Below are positions 1 through 6,254 of a DNA stretch of 34,516 nucleotides, piece after piece. Location: IMG/VR virus record IMGVR_UViG_3300027660_000004, positions 1-34,516 of that record; one strand, given 5' to 3'. This DNA comes from a virus. A program made the position numbers and the translations under genes. The notes under the pieces are model-generated. The model was not told where the DNA came from and did not search any database. It was given only the letters and a program-made list of their open reading frames with translations. The first letter of the stretch is position 1, and every line of letters begins with the position of its first letter.

Positions 1-1
1 C

Positions 2-871
2 TACATTGGGTTGACTGGTGCTGGGTCTACCACCCTTCAATATAAGGTCCCACTAGTCGCCCAACCTACGGTCATTGGAGCTTACCCGCTGGCAAACGGG
101 GTATGTACCCTAACCACCGTGGAACTAGTGACCCCAGCCTGTGCAGTGGCTAACACTACGTTCAACCAAGTAGGCGCAACGGCTACGGTCACTGCAATTA
201 CTCTTAGCACTTCGCCTATCTCACCCTACGTCACCACCACCTCTACCACCTCAATCTATGTGCCTAATCCGGGTGGGCGTACCACTTACACTTACACCCC
301 GACTGCTGGCCTTGGCGCTCCTGGTGGTATGCCGTCTGCTTGGCTGCCATTCACCATTGGTGCCGCTGCTGCTACTTTGGTCCCCAACGTGGTAGCCACC
401 GTCAACCTGCCCCCGCAGTTTGCTAATATCCTTGGCCGTAAGTTCCAAATCTGTGGGGACCTTACAACTACAGCATCCGTCGCCACTATCATTGACATTC
501 AATTCCAGTGGGATTCAATGGGTCAAGATACCGCTGGAAAGGGTGTCCTTGTCGGGGACATGACGGGTGTTGTCACTACGGCACTCGTTACCGCAGGTCA
601 CGCAACGTTCTGTCAGGACTTTATGACAACCGTTGCGGGAGCAGCGGCTACTGCTGGGTCAATCAATCATACCAACAGTTACGGTGGGATTGGTGGATTG
701 ACGATTGCCCCGTCTGGTGTGCTGGCAGACTGCATGACTGGGGCTACCAATGGCGGCACGGCCCTGCTCAATCTGTCAGTAGACAGCCGCATCAATATCA
801 TCTACCTGCATACGTCTGGTACGGACGGTGCAGGATGGACGATGCAGCACCTCACCATCAAGCAAATCTAA
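2..871 (+). CDS. Probable virion surface protein, 5'-truncated by window edge
   Basis: The frame is open from the first complete codon, so the gene starts outside the window; the TTG at position 11 is only an in-frame codon, not a supported start. About 289 codons are visible. The protein is rich in Thr, Val, Ala and Gly, has almost no charged residues, and shows no signal peptide or membrane segment. This is typical of beta-rich capsid decoration or tail-appendage proteins. I recognise no named domain. Its stop codon overlaps the ATG of the next gene (TAATG), suggesting translational coupling. The position upstream of Ig, FN3 and ice-binding-like genes fits a surface-protein cluster. The virion role is inferred from context and composition only. 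Confidence 0.75.
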   Translation, partial: YIGLTGAGSTTLQYKVPLVAQPTVIGAYPLANGVCTLTTVELVTPACAVANTTFNQVGATATVTAITLSTSPISPYVTTTSTTSIYVPNPGGRTTYTYTPTAGLGAPGGMPSAWLPFTIGAAAATLVPNVVATVNLPPQFANILGRKFQICGDLTTTASVATIIDIQFQWDSMGQDTAGKGVLVGDMTGVVTTALVTAGHATFCQDFMTTVAGAAATAGSINHTNSYGGIGGLTIAPSGVLADCMTGATNGGTALLNLSVDSRINIIYLHTSGTDGAGWTMQHLTIKQI

Positions 872-1044
872 TGCCCTGGAAGTCTACACAGCAAGCCCGT
901 TGGGGTCACAGCTCTGCGGGCAAGAAAGCCCTTGGGGGAGCATCTAAGGTTAGTGAGTGGGATTCTGCCACGCCTAAAGGCTCCCTGAAGGGTACTAAGG
1001 GCAGCAAGAAGACTTGGGTTAGTGTGGCACGGGGTAAAAAGTGA
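871..1044 (+). CDS. Small basic phage protein (57 aa)
   Basis: Starts at an ATG that shares its A with the upstream stop codon (TAATG), so the longer open frame reaching back to 508 is a shadow of the upstream gene. The product is Lys/Gly/Ser-rich and strongly basic (motifs AGKKALGGASK and KGTKGSKK), with no cysteines or membrane segment. Small basic proteins like this are common beside phage structural genes, where nucleic-acid binding is possible but unproven. The next gene starts at a GTG overlapping its stop (GTGA), so three genes form a tightly coupled run. Confidence 0.6.
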   Translation: MPWKSTQQARWGHSSAGKKALGGASKVSEWDSATPKGSLKGTKGSKKTWVSVARGKK

Positions 1045-1235
1045 ATGAAAGCCAAAAGAGAGATCACACAGAAGTTAACTATGAAGCAAAGAGTACTCAT
1101 GGAGAGGAACGATGTAAGGGCTGCCAACACTTTCTCCCTCCTTCCCATTGTACAGGCGTTCAGGCTCCGATTGCTCCTGGCGGGTGGTGCAAGCGGTATA
1201 AAAGGAAGACGTGGGTAGGAATAGCTGCCCGCTGA
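1041..1235 (+). CDS. HiPIP-like small iron-sulfur protein
   Basis: 64 codons from a GTG overlapping the preceding stop. The core has four cysteines, C25-x2-C28-x8-C37-x12-C50, with residues arranged as CKGCQHF, HCTGVQAPI and GGWCKRY. This CxxC...C...GWCxxY pattern is the signature of high-potential iron-sulfur proteins, which carry a [4Fe-4S] cluster on four Cys. The middle spacing is short relative to classical HiPIPs, and there is no signal peptide, whereas bacterial HiPIPs are usually exported. A competing ATG at 1045 opens another frame (57 codons) without a recognisable pattern, so I prefer the GTG frame. A structural zinc knuckle is the main alternative. Confidence 0.65.
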   Translation: MNESQKRDHTEVNYEAKSTHGEERCKGCQHFLPPSHCTGVQAPIAPGGWCKRYKRKTWVGIAAR

Positions 1236-1236
1236 A

Positions 1237-1249
1237 TGTAATCATTACA
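1237..1249. repeat. Palindrome TGTAATCATTACA, copy 1
   Basis: Exact 13-bp copy, C-centred, flanked A/C. It begins 1 base after the HiPIP-like stop and is followed by CTTTGAAAAAGGAG, which contains the ribosome-binding site of the next gene. Confidence 0.95.
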
Positions 1250-1269
1250 CTTTGAAAAAGGAGATAAAC

Positions 1270-1515
1270 ATGAGTGATGTGGTAGAAATATCCAAGTCCC
1301 CTCAACAGCTTGCTTTGGAAGCTAAGGCTGCTGAAGAGGCTCGCTTAGCTGCCCAAGTCCCCTTTGACTCCAAGCTGCATGGGGTTGGAGTCCACCCGGC
1401 AATGGGTCCGCAGAGCGTAGCAGAACTGACCAACTTTGTGATGGAATTGGCTCAGAGGGTTGCCGTTCTTGAACAGAGGCCAGCACCATCATCTTTGAAG
1501 GGGGCAGTAAAGTAA
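1270..1515 (+). CDS. Small coiled-coil phage protein (81 aa)
   Basis: ATG chosen because AAGGAG lies 6-7 bases upstream; the in-frame TTG at 1252 lies upstream of that site. N-terminal Ala/Glu-rich helix (roughly residues 10-30), a central segment around HGVGVHPAMGP, and a C-terminal heptad-like helix (FVMELAQRVAVLEQR, residues 57-71). No catalytic motif. Short amphipathic proteins like this occur among phage virion-accessory genes; function unknown. It is the first gene after palindrome copy 1. Confidence 0.65.
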   Translation: MSDVVEISKSPQQLALEAKAAEEARLAAQVPFDSKLHGVGVHPAMGPQSVAELTNFVMELAQRVAVLEQRPAPSSLKGAVK

Positions 1516-1556
1516 TAGCACTAACAATCTTGAAGTGAAGGGAAAGGTATAACAGA

Positions 1557-1841
1557 ATGCCACAAACAGCAAGTCAGATTCTCAGTCTCAATGTTGCAGC
1601 GGCGGCAGCTCTTACCATTACCACCGCAGCTCTCCCTGATGCAGTAGAATTCCAACCGTACTCTCAGCAACTTGCGGTATCAGGTGGTACGGCCCCCTAT
1701 CACTGGACAATAAAGTCTGGTGCTCTGCCTGCGGGCCTTACCTTATCGGATACGGGGTTGCTGTCCGGTACTCCAACAGCTTCCAGTGCCCCCGGTGCCC
1801 CATTCGCTTTTGAGGTTGCGGTTACAGATTCAGGCGCGTAG
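1557..1841 (+). CDS. Putative-Ig (He_PIG) domain protein, probably frameshifted at its 3' end
   Basis: The 94-residue product has an Ala-rich N-terminus, then a He_PIG-type Ig fold: LPDAVEFQPYSQQLAVSGG, APYHWTIKSGALPAGLTLS, TGLLSGTPTASS, FAFEVAVTDSG (about residues 26-93). Such folds act as adhesion or decoration modules on phage virions. The domain stops after VTDSGA, lacking its last strand. That strand (PQTATRAFTLNV) is present immediately downstream in the +1 frame, so either a one-base change broke a longer gene or ribosomes shift at the TAG. An AAGGGAAAGG ribosome-binding stretch precedes the ATG. Both this and the next gene begin MPQTA. Confidence 0.7.
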   Translation: MPQTASQILSLNVAAAAALTITTAALPDAVEFQPYSQQLAVSGGTAPYHWTIKSGALPAGLTLSDTGLLSGTPTASSAPGAPFAFEVAVTDSGA

Positions 1842-1842
1842 A

Positions 1843-3087
1843 ATGCCGCAGACAGCGACACGCGCTTTTACTTTGAATGTTCAGAAAGGGAAAACTATGT
1901 CACAAGTAACACTCGTTTGGAATGCTAATGCAGACCCAAACGTGTCGTACTCTGTTTTCCGGGGTACTTCATCTGATGATGAAGGCCCCTTGCCGCTGAA
2001 CTCTACACCCCTTGTATTTGGTCCTGGCGTGCAGCCTACGTTTACTGACGCTACGGTACTCGTTGGCAACACGTACTTCTACAGGGTTGCAGCGTTCAAG
2101 AGTGGGCTTGAAAGCCCCTTCTCGAATGAAGTGGAGACAATCTCCATTCCGTTCCCTCCTGGTGTACCCAATACCCCGCTTGGCCGCGCTTCTGGCTTTG
2201 GCGTCCTTGCGGCAACAACTATTACCAACACTGGTGCGTCTGAAGTCCGTGGGGACATCGGTGTTGCTCCTGGCACGTCGATTGTGGGCTTTGACACTCC
2301 TGGTGGACCCGGCTTCTACAGCGGTAGTGAACACATCGACGATTTCGTTTCGCTCGCGGCCCAAGCCGATGCTCTAGCAGCCTTCAATGCTGCTATGGCA
2401 CTAACGAATGTGGGGGGTGTAGCAGCAACGAATCTCGGTACTGCCGTGAACATCGGTGGAAAGACGCTTGCTCCTGGCGTCTACTCTGCTCCTGATTCAC
2501 TCGGCATCACTGGGGATGTCATCCTTGATGCTAGCGGCAATGCTGATGCGGTTTGGGTATTCCAAATCGGCACCACGCTTACGATGGCAGGGAATATCCT
2601 TCTCGCAGGTGGGGCACAGGCAGCTAACGTCTATTGGCTGGTTGGCAGCTCTGCGACTATCGGGACAGGCTCCCTGTTCAATGGCATCCTCATTGCAAAA
2701 GTCTCCATTACGCTCGTTACCGGGGCGAGTGTTGACGGCCAGTTGCTTGCACTTACTGGTGCGGTAACACTGGATGATAACAACGTTGCGATGTTCATTC
2801 CCATCACGCTCATCATCAATGGCCGTGGGATACCCGTCGCAATCGGGGATGTTTTCTTCGATTGCGCTACCGGGACCTACCAAGAAGCCATTGTTGGTGG
2901 AGTCACAGCTCTGACTGCGGTTGCTTACAACCCGGTCATTGGTGGGACTACACAGGATGGCACTGTGACGTGGCAGACCCTTGACCCACCTGTAGGTTCA
3001 CCGTTGGGCTTGCCTCCGTCTCAACCTGTACCTCCGCCAACAGCACCACTGGCTCCGACGGGGCTAGCAATCAAGTCCGAGAACTAA
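1843..3087 (+). CDS. FN3 plus DUF3494 (ice-binding-like) adhesin or decoration protein
   Basis: Counting from ATG 1843 (414 aa): residues 1-17 look like the last strand of the upstream Ig domain; a fibronectin type III domain follows (about 20-103, with VTLVWNANADPNVSYSVFRG and NTYFYRVAAF). Residues about 112-318 match the DUF3494/ice-binding beta-solenoid family (ASGFGVLAATTITNTG, GDIGVAPGTSIVGF, GGKTLAPGVYSAP, AVWVFQIGTTL, GAQAANVYWLVGSSATIGTG, GQLLALTGAVTLDDNNV). Then comes a short phage-type module ending GGTTQDGTVTW (about 323-380) and a Pro-rich tail. No signal peptide, so a virion location is likely. The start could instead be ATG 1897, preceded by GAAAGGGAAAA. DUF3494 members bind ice or act as adhesins; which applies here cannot be told. 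Confidence 0.85.
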   Translation: MPQTATRAFTLNVQKGKTMSQVTLVWNANADPNVSYSVFRGTSSDDEGPLPLNSTPLVFGPGVQPTFTDATVLVGNTYFYRVAAFKSGLESPFSNEVETISIPFPPGVPNTPLGRASGFGVLAATTITNTGASEVRGDIGVAPGTSIVGFDTPGGPGFYSGSEHIDDFVSLAAQADALAAFNAAMALTNVGGVAATNLGTAVNIGGKTLAPGVYSAPDSLGITGDVILDASGNADAVWVFQIGTTLTMAGNILLAGGAQAANVYWLVGSSATIGTGSLFNGILIAKVSITLVTGASVDGQLLALTGAVTLDDNNVAMFIPITLIINGRGIPVAIGDVFFDCATGTYQEAIVGGVTALTAVAYNPVIGGTTQDGTVTWQTLDPPVGSPLGLPPSQPVPPPTAPLAPTGLAIKSEN

Positions 3088-3090
3088 ACC

Positions 3091-3432
3091 ATGCAGACAG
3101 TAGACGTAGCGGGTGAAAGACTTAATCCGAAACTGTTCATCAAAGTGTTTCGGGACGTAATTAAGGTTTCACCCGCTCGTTTCCTGACCCTCCGTATTCA
3201 CCCTGACCGCTACAAAGAGCTGTACGCTCTCGCAGACGTACCAGAGACAATTCTGTTGGGGTCTGTACCCGCCATGCTTGGCCGAATGGTCCTGAAGGTG
3301 AACTGCATCAAACCGCCATCAAATGTTGGAGATGGCATCACCATTTCCCAAGACAAAGATACCCCCCCAGACCAACTAGTATTCCTAATCCACGGGATAC
3401 CTGAGATGGTAGTTAAGGGGTTGGCAACTTAA
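3091..3432 (+). CDS. Hypothetical phage protein (113 aa)
   Basis: Starts 3 bases after the ice-binding-like gene. Contains a basic N-terminal half (KLFIKVFRDVIKVSPARFLTLRIHPDRYKELY), a hydrophobic centre (ETILLGSVPAMLGRMVLKV) and a C-terminal LVFLIHGIPEMVVKG. No cysteine-pair or catalytic motif. Not recognised. Tight spacing suggests the same transcript as the surface-protein genes. Confidence 0.6.
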   Translation: MQTVDVAGERLNPKLFIKVFRDVIKVSPARFLTLRIHPDRYKELYALADVPETILLGSVPAMLGRMVLKVNCIKPPSNVGDGITISQDKDTPPDQLVFLIHGIPEMVVKGLAT

Positions 3433-3433
3433 A

Positions 3434-3592
3434 ATGAGGACAAATTCCATTACTACCCTTTTTGCCTCTTCCGTGATTGCAATTCATACAAAGGGTTTGA
3501 AACTCTGGGGGGAAGTTGTTATTTATTATCCAATAGTAGAAAGAGCCACTGTTCCCAAGGCTTTTTCTATGTCGCTTACCGCCTCCCTCTAG
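3434..3592 (+). CDS. Possible small protein (52 aa)
   Basis: ATG two bases after the previous stop, running to TAG at 3590-3592. The translation is MRTNSITTLFASSVIAIHTK followed by a GLKLWGEVVIYY-type hydrophobic stretch. The composition is protein-like, the frame fills the gap exactly, and the next frame starts directly after the stop. There is no clear Shine-Dalgarno sequence, so this stays tentative. Confidence 0.4.
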   Translation: MRTNSITTLFASSVIAIHTKGLKLWGEVVIYYPIVERATVPKAFSMSLTASL

Positions 3593-3847
3593 GTGGTCAA
3601 GAGTCTCAGTCCCAAGTCAATACAGATTCTAGTCGATATTAAGAAAGAGCTGCTTTCCAAAAGTGTAATGATTACATCGGCCACTTCCAACATCAGTACT
3701 TCTGGTACTCCTAGTACACTCAGTACCCCTGCCAAGATGCCCCTCAAGGCCGATGTAATGATTACACATAAGAGCACTCAGGTTATGCGCCATGCCCGCA
3801 CTAGGGGTTGGGCTGTCCAGCGTATATATCAAAGAGGTGAGTTGTAG
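3593..3847 (+). CDS. Possible small protein containing two in-frame palindrome copies
   Basis: 84 codons from GTG; the stop TAG shares its G with the GTG of the portal gene. The N-terminus (SLSPKSIQILVDIKKELLSK) is a plausible amphipathic helix, the middle is a Ser/Thr-rich stretch, and the C-terminus is basic (MRHARTRGWAVQRIYQRGEL). Both palindrome copies are read in the same phase, giving SVMITS and DVMITH. The final codons contain the AGAGGTGAG ribosome-binding site of the portal gene. It may instead be a regulatory region that happens to stay open; the Ser/Thr part is encoded by repeated AGTAC-like units. Confidence 0.4.
   Translation: MVKSLSPKSIQILVDIKKELLSKSVMITSATSNISTSGTPSTLSTPAKMPLKADVMITHKSTQVMRHARTRGWAVQRIYQRGEL
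3664..3676. repeat. Palindrome TGTAATGATTACA, copy 2
   Basis: Exact copy, G-centred, flanked G/T. Right flank TCGGCC mirrors the left flank of copy 3. Confidence 0.95.
3754..3766. repeat. Palindrome TGTAATGATTACA, copy 3
   Basis: Exact copy, G-centred, flanked A/C, 81 bp before the portal start codon. Confidence 0.95.
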
Positions 3848-6165
3848 TGTCCACTACTGCTGTATTACCGGGTGAGCTGCCTGACGATTCGGAGCAGCCG
3901 CCATTGGCTGAAGACCCCACTCAGGATGAGCAAGCTCCTGAAAAAGAGGACTTTGGTCCCTGGAACGAAAACTTACCGGATGAGCTGAAGGATTGTATTG
4001 TCAAGTTGGCTGCCCACTACTGTGATGAGTTCCGCTATCCTAGAAGACTGGAGGTGATGAAGGCTTGGCAGGCCCGGTCTTTCTGGCGCGAGATGCAACA
4101 TCTTAACTGGAACTGGGAAGGCGAATGTTGGGATGTTCTCGGGCCTGCTGGAGCTAAAACTTCTAGTGACGCTAACAAGTATGATAGCGCCGTCATGTAT
4201 ACCACCAACACCTACCAAGGGTTTGGTGAGTCTTTCATAGCCATCATCACCCAGACTGTCCCCAGCCTGCGGTTTGAGCCTGAAGACCCAGAGGATGCTG
4301 CCGATATAGAGACGGCTAAGGCCGCAGAGCCTATGCGCCGTCTCGTCCAGCATGAGAATGACCCTATCAAGTTGATGACCAAAGCGGCCTACTATGGCTG
4401 GACAGATGGCCGGATTCATGGATGGACCCGCTGGGAGTTGGATAAGCGGACTGGAGTTCCCCGTGAGATGCAATCCGTTGAGGGCAGTATGGAGGTTAAG
4501 GTCCCGGTCATCTATGAGGAGCTGTGTGATTACCCTTATCTCCAATACTCCACTGAGTATCATGTATCTACGGTGCGGGATAAGGTTAAGAAACGGGCAT
4601 TCACAGACTCCAACTACTACAAGAAGATTAAGGGTGGTAGTCACGGCAATGGACAAGATGTCTACGAGAGAACTGCCCGTATATCTGTCAAACAAGGCAT
4701 TTCCATGCGTTCGGCTGGTGGGGATGCCTATGCTCACTTAGTCACCACTCAGAGAACATGGATGCGGCCTACCGTGTTCCTTGAGGATGATGTGGATGAG
4801 AAGTACAGGGACCAACTGACTGCCCTATTCCTCAAGGGTCTGTATGTAGAGGTTGACAACGGGACATATACCGGGTCCCGCGATGCCACGATGGATGATG
4901 AGTGGACCGTTGAGAACTTGATGGAGGGTGATGGGTCCTTCCGTAATGGTAAGGGGACCTGTCTTGTCTCTGTCCAAGAGCGCACCAACGATATTATCAA
5001 CATCACCCAGGATGTGTACGAGAAGACCCAGCCTGCTTCCCACTGGGATGATAAGCTATTCGACCTAGATGGGATGAAGCGGCAACGGTCCATGCCGGGG
5101 GCTAGGTATGGTATCAATCAAGGTGAACTACCCCAAGGGGACCAAGTAGCTGGGCATGTGTTCTTTGAGCCTGCTGCTACAGTCAGCCCTGACATGCTCC
5201 AATATCTCAAGGAGCTGATGACGGACATCCCAGAGTTCCTGACTGGTATCTCTGCTATCCTCTTCGGGTCAGACGGCGGCAGTGGAGATAAGAGTGGTAA
5301 AGCCCTATCCATCCAACAGTCAGCCGCTATGGGCAGGATTGGCCTGCCATTCCGGGTACTCAAGAGGTTCTATGCCAGCATGATGGAGCAGGCTATCCGG
5401 TGTGGGGCACGTAACCGCAAGGAAGACTACGTGCGGGGTATCCCTGACCAAAATGGGGAGATAGAGACGGTTGCCGTCCGAGTTGGTGACTTGGCTGGTA
5501 AGGTTCGCGTCTACTCTGATAAGGATGAGAACTATCCAGAGGGTTGGGTGTCCAAGCGGGCTACCTACATGCAGCTCCTTCAGGAAGGCAATACAGACCC
5601 GGTTATGAAGGCTATCCTAGCCAGCCCTGAGAATCAGATGCTGGCTAAGAGACTGATTGGATTGGCTGAGTTAACTATACCGGATGCGGCCAGTTGGGAA
5701 AAGCAGACAGCTGAGATTGCATTCATGTTGCAGGAACCTCCTACTCCCCCGCAACAGCAGCCCCCTATACAGGTTCCTAACCCGCTACAGCCTCAGACTA
5801 TTGAGACTATCCAGCCCCCACCCACCCCGCCACAGAGCACCGTGCCGATTGACCCAGACTATGACAACCATATGGCTGAGTTCCTGACTGTCACCCTTTG
5901 GGTTAATGGGAAGAAGGGGCAGGTTGCTAAGGTTAAGAATCCTGCTGGGTTTATGAATATCAGATTGCATGGGCTGGCCCATAAAGCCGAGATAATGAAG
6001 GCTATGGCACAGCAAGCGGCAGCCCAAGCGCCTCCCATGCATCCACCTCCACCCCCGGCACATCCGGGCGGTGCGACTGCCCCACATCATGGGGCACCCG
6101 CTGCTGGGGCACCCCCGCCACATGGCGCTAGTGCCCCCCCAGCACCTCCCGCACCTGCGGGATAA
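3847..6165 (+). CDS. Portal protein (podovirus type)
   Basis: 772 codons from GTG; the AGAGGTGAG ribosome-binding site lies 5 bases upstream. Portal proteins form the dodecameric ring at one capsid vertex through which DNA is packaged and ejected. Size and architecture fit podovirus head-tail connectors: acidic N-terminus; helical clip/stem region (YPRRLEVMKAWQARSFWREM, about residues 64-83); a core with many Trp/Tyr residues; and TDIPEFLTGISAILFGSDGG followed by KSGKALSIQQSAAMGRIGLP (about 458-500), a part typically conserved in these portals. The C-terminus is Pro/Gln- then Pro/Ala/His-rich (after about 620) and probably disordered. Position before scaffold and capsid genes supports the call. 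Confidence 0.85.
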   Translation: MSTTAVLPGELPDDSEQPPLAEDPTQDEQAPEKEDFGPWNENLPDELKDCIVKLAAHYCDEFRYPRRLEVMKAWQARSFWREMQHLNWNWEGECWDVLGPAGAKTSSDANKYDSAVMYTTNTYQGFGESFIAIITQTVPSLRFEPEDPEDAADIETAKAAEPMRRLVQHENDPIKLMTKAAYYGWTDGRIHGWTRWELDKRTGVPREMQSVEGSMEVKVPVIYEELCDYPYLQYSTEYHVSTVRDKVKKRAFTDSNYYKKIKGGSHGNGQDVYERTARISVKQGISMRSAGGDAYAHLVTTQRTWMRPTVFLEDDVDEKYRDQLTALFLKGLYVEVDNGTYTGSRDATMDDEWTVENLMEGDGSFRNGKGTCLVSVQERTNDIINITQDVYEKTQPASHWDDKLFDLDGMKRQRSMPGARYGINQGELPQGDQVAGHVFFEPAATVSPDMLQYLKELMTDIPEFLTGISAILFGSDGGSGDKSGKALSIQQSAAMGRIGLPFRVLKRFYASMMEQAIRCGARNRKEDYVRGIPDQNGEIETVAVRVGDLAGKVRVYSDKDENYPEGWVSKRATYMQLLQEGNTDPVMKAILASPENQMLAKRLIGLAELTIPDAASWEKQTAEIAFMLQEPPTPPQQQPPIQVPNPLQPQTIETIQPPPTPPQSTVPIDPDYDNHMAEFLTVTLWVNGKKGQVAKVKNPAGFMNIRLHGLAHKAEIMKAMAQQAAAQAPPMHPPPPPAHPGGATAPHHGAPAAGAPPPHGASAPPAPPAPAG

Positions 6166-6178
6166 TGTAATCATTACA
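6166..6178. repeat. Palindrome TGTAATCATTACA, copy 4
   Basis: Exact copy, C-centred, flanked A/C; it starts at the base after the portal stop codon and continues CTTTGACC. Confidence 0.95.
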
Positions 6179-6189
6179 CTTTGACCTTA

Positions 6190-6241
6190 TGAGCTATCCG
6201 GGAACGGAACCCGGCCTGTTAAACAGGGAAGCCGAAGCTCA
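6190..6241 (+). promoter_or_regulatory. Structured leader (three-way-junction fold) of the scaffold gene
   Basis: An outer stem TGAGCT (6190-6195) pairs with AGCTCA (6236-6241). It encloses hairpin 1, CCGGG (6198-6202) with CCCGG (6210-6214), and directly adjacent hairpin 2, built on CCTGTT-A-AACAGG (6215-6227). The outer stem ends 1 base before the AGGAGG ribosome-binding site (6243-6248) of the gene at 6255. This compact fold in an otherwise short spacer could control scaffold translation or mRNA processing. It matches no ribozyme or riboswitch consensus I know. Confidence 0.5.
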
Positions 6242-6254
6242 CAGGAGGCAGTAA

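Larger units (their letters stand above)
3664..3766. repeat. Inverted pair of extended palindromes (19-nt arms)
   Basis: Copies 2 and 3 lie 90 bp apart, start to start. With flanks, the left arm is the palindrome followed by TCGGCC (3664-3682) and the right arm is GGCCGA followed by the palindrome (3748-3766). The arms are reverse complements except at the central C/G. The 65-nt interior holds repeated AGTAC or GGTAC units. The pair sits just before the portal gene and could form a DNA loop when bound, or a large hairpin in RNA. Confidence 0.85.

Noticed and set aside
508-870. Upstream extension of the 57-aa basic protein
   Set aside because: This part is the +1 shadow of the preceding structural gene; the TAATG overlap gives a clean start at 871.
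1720-1842. Upstream extension of the FN3/ice-binding gene
   Set aside because: Off-frame reading of the He_PIG domain; only the part from about 1843 reads as real domain sequence.
3973-4737. Long reverse-strand open frame (254 codons) across the portal gene
   Set aside because: It lies wholly inside the portal gene, lacks a ribosome-binding site and shows no recognisable domain; a shadow of codon bias.
6205-6240. tRNA or known ribozyme in the scaffold leader
   Set aside because: CTGTTAA looks like a tRNA-Asn anticodon loop, but stem lengths and D/T arms do not fit, and hammerhead or twister cores are absent.
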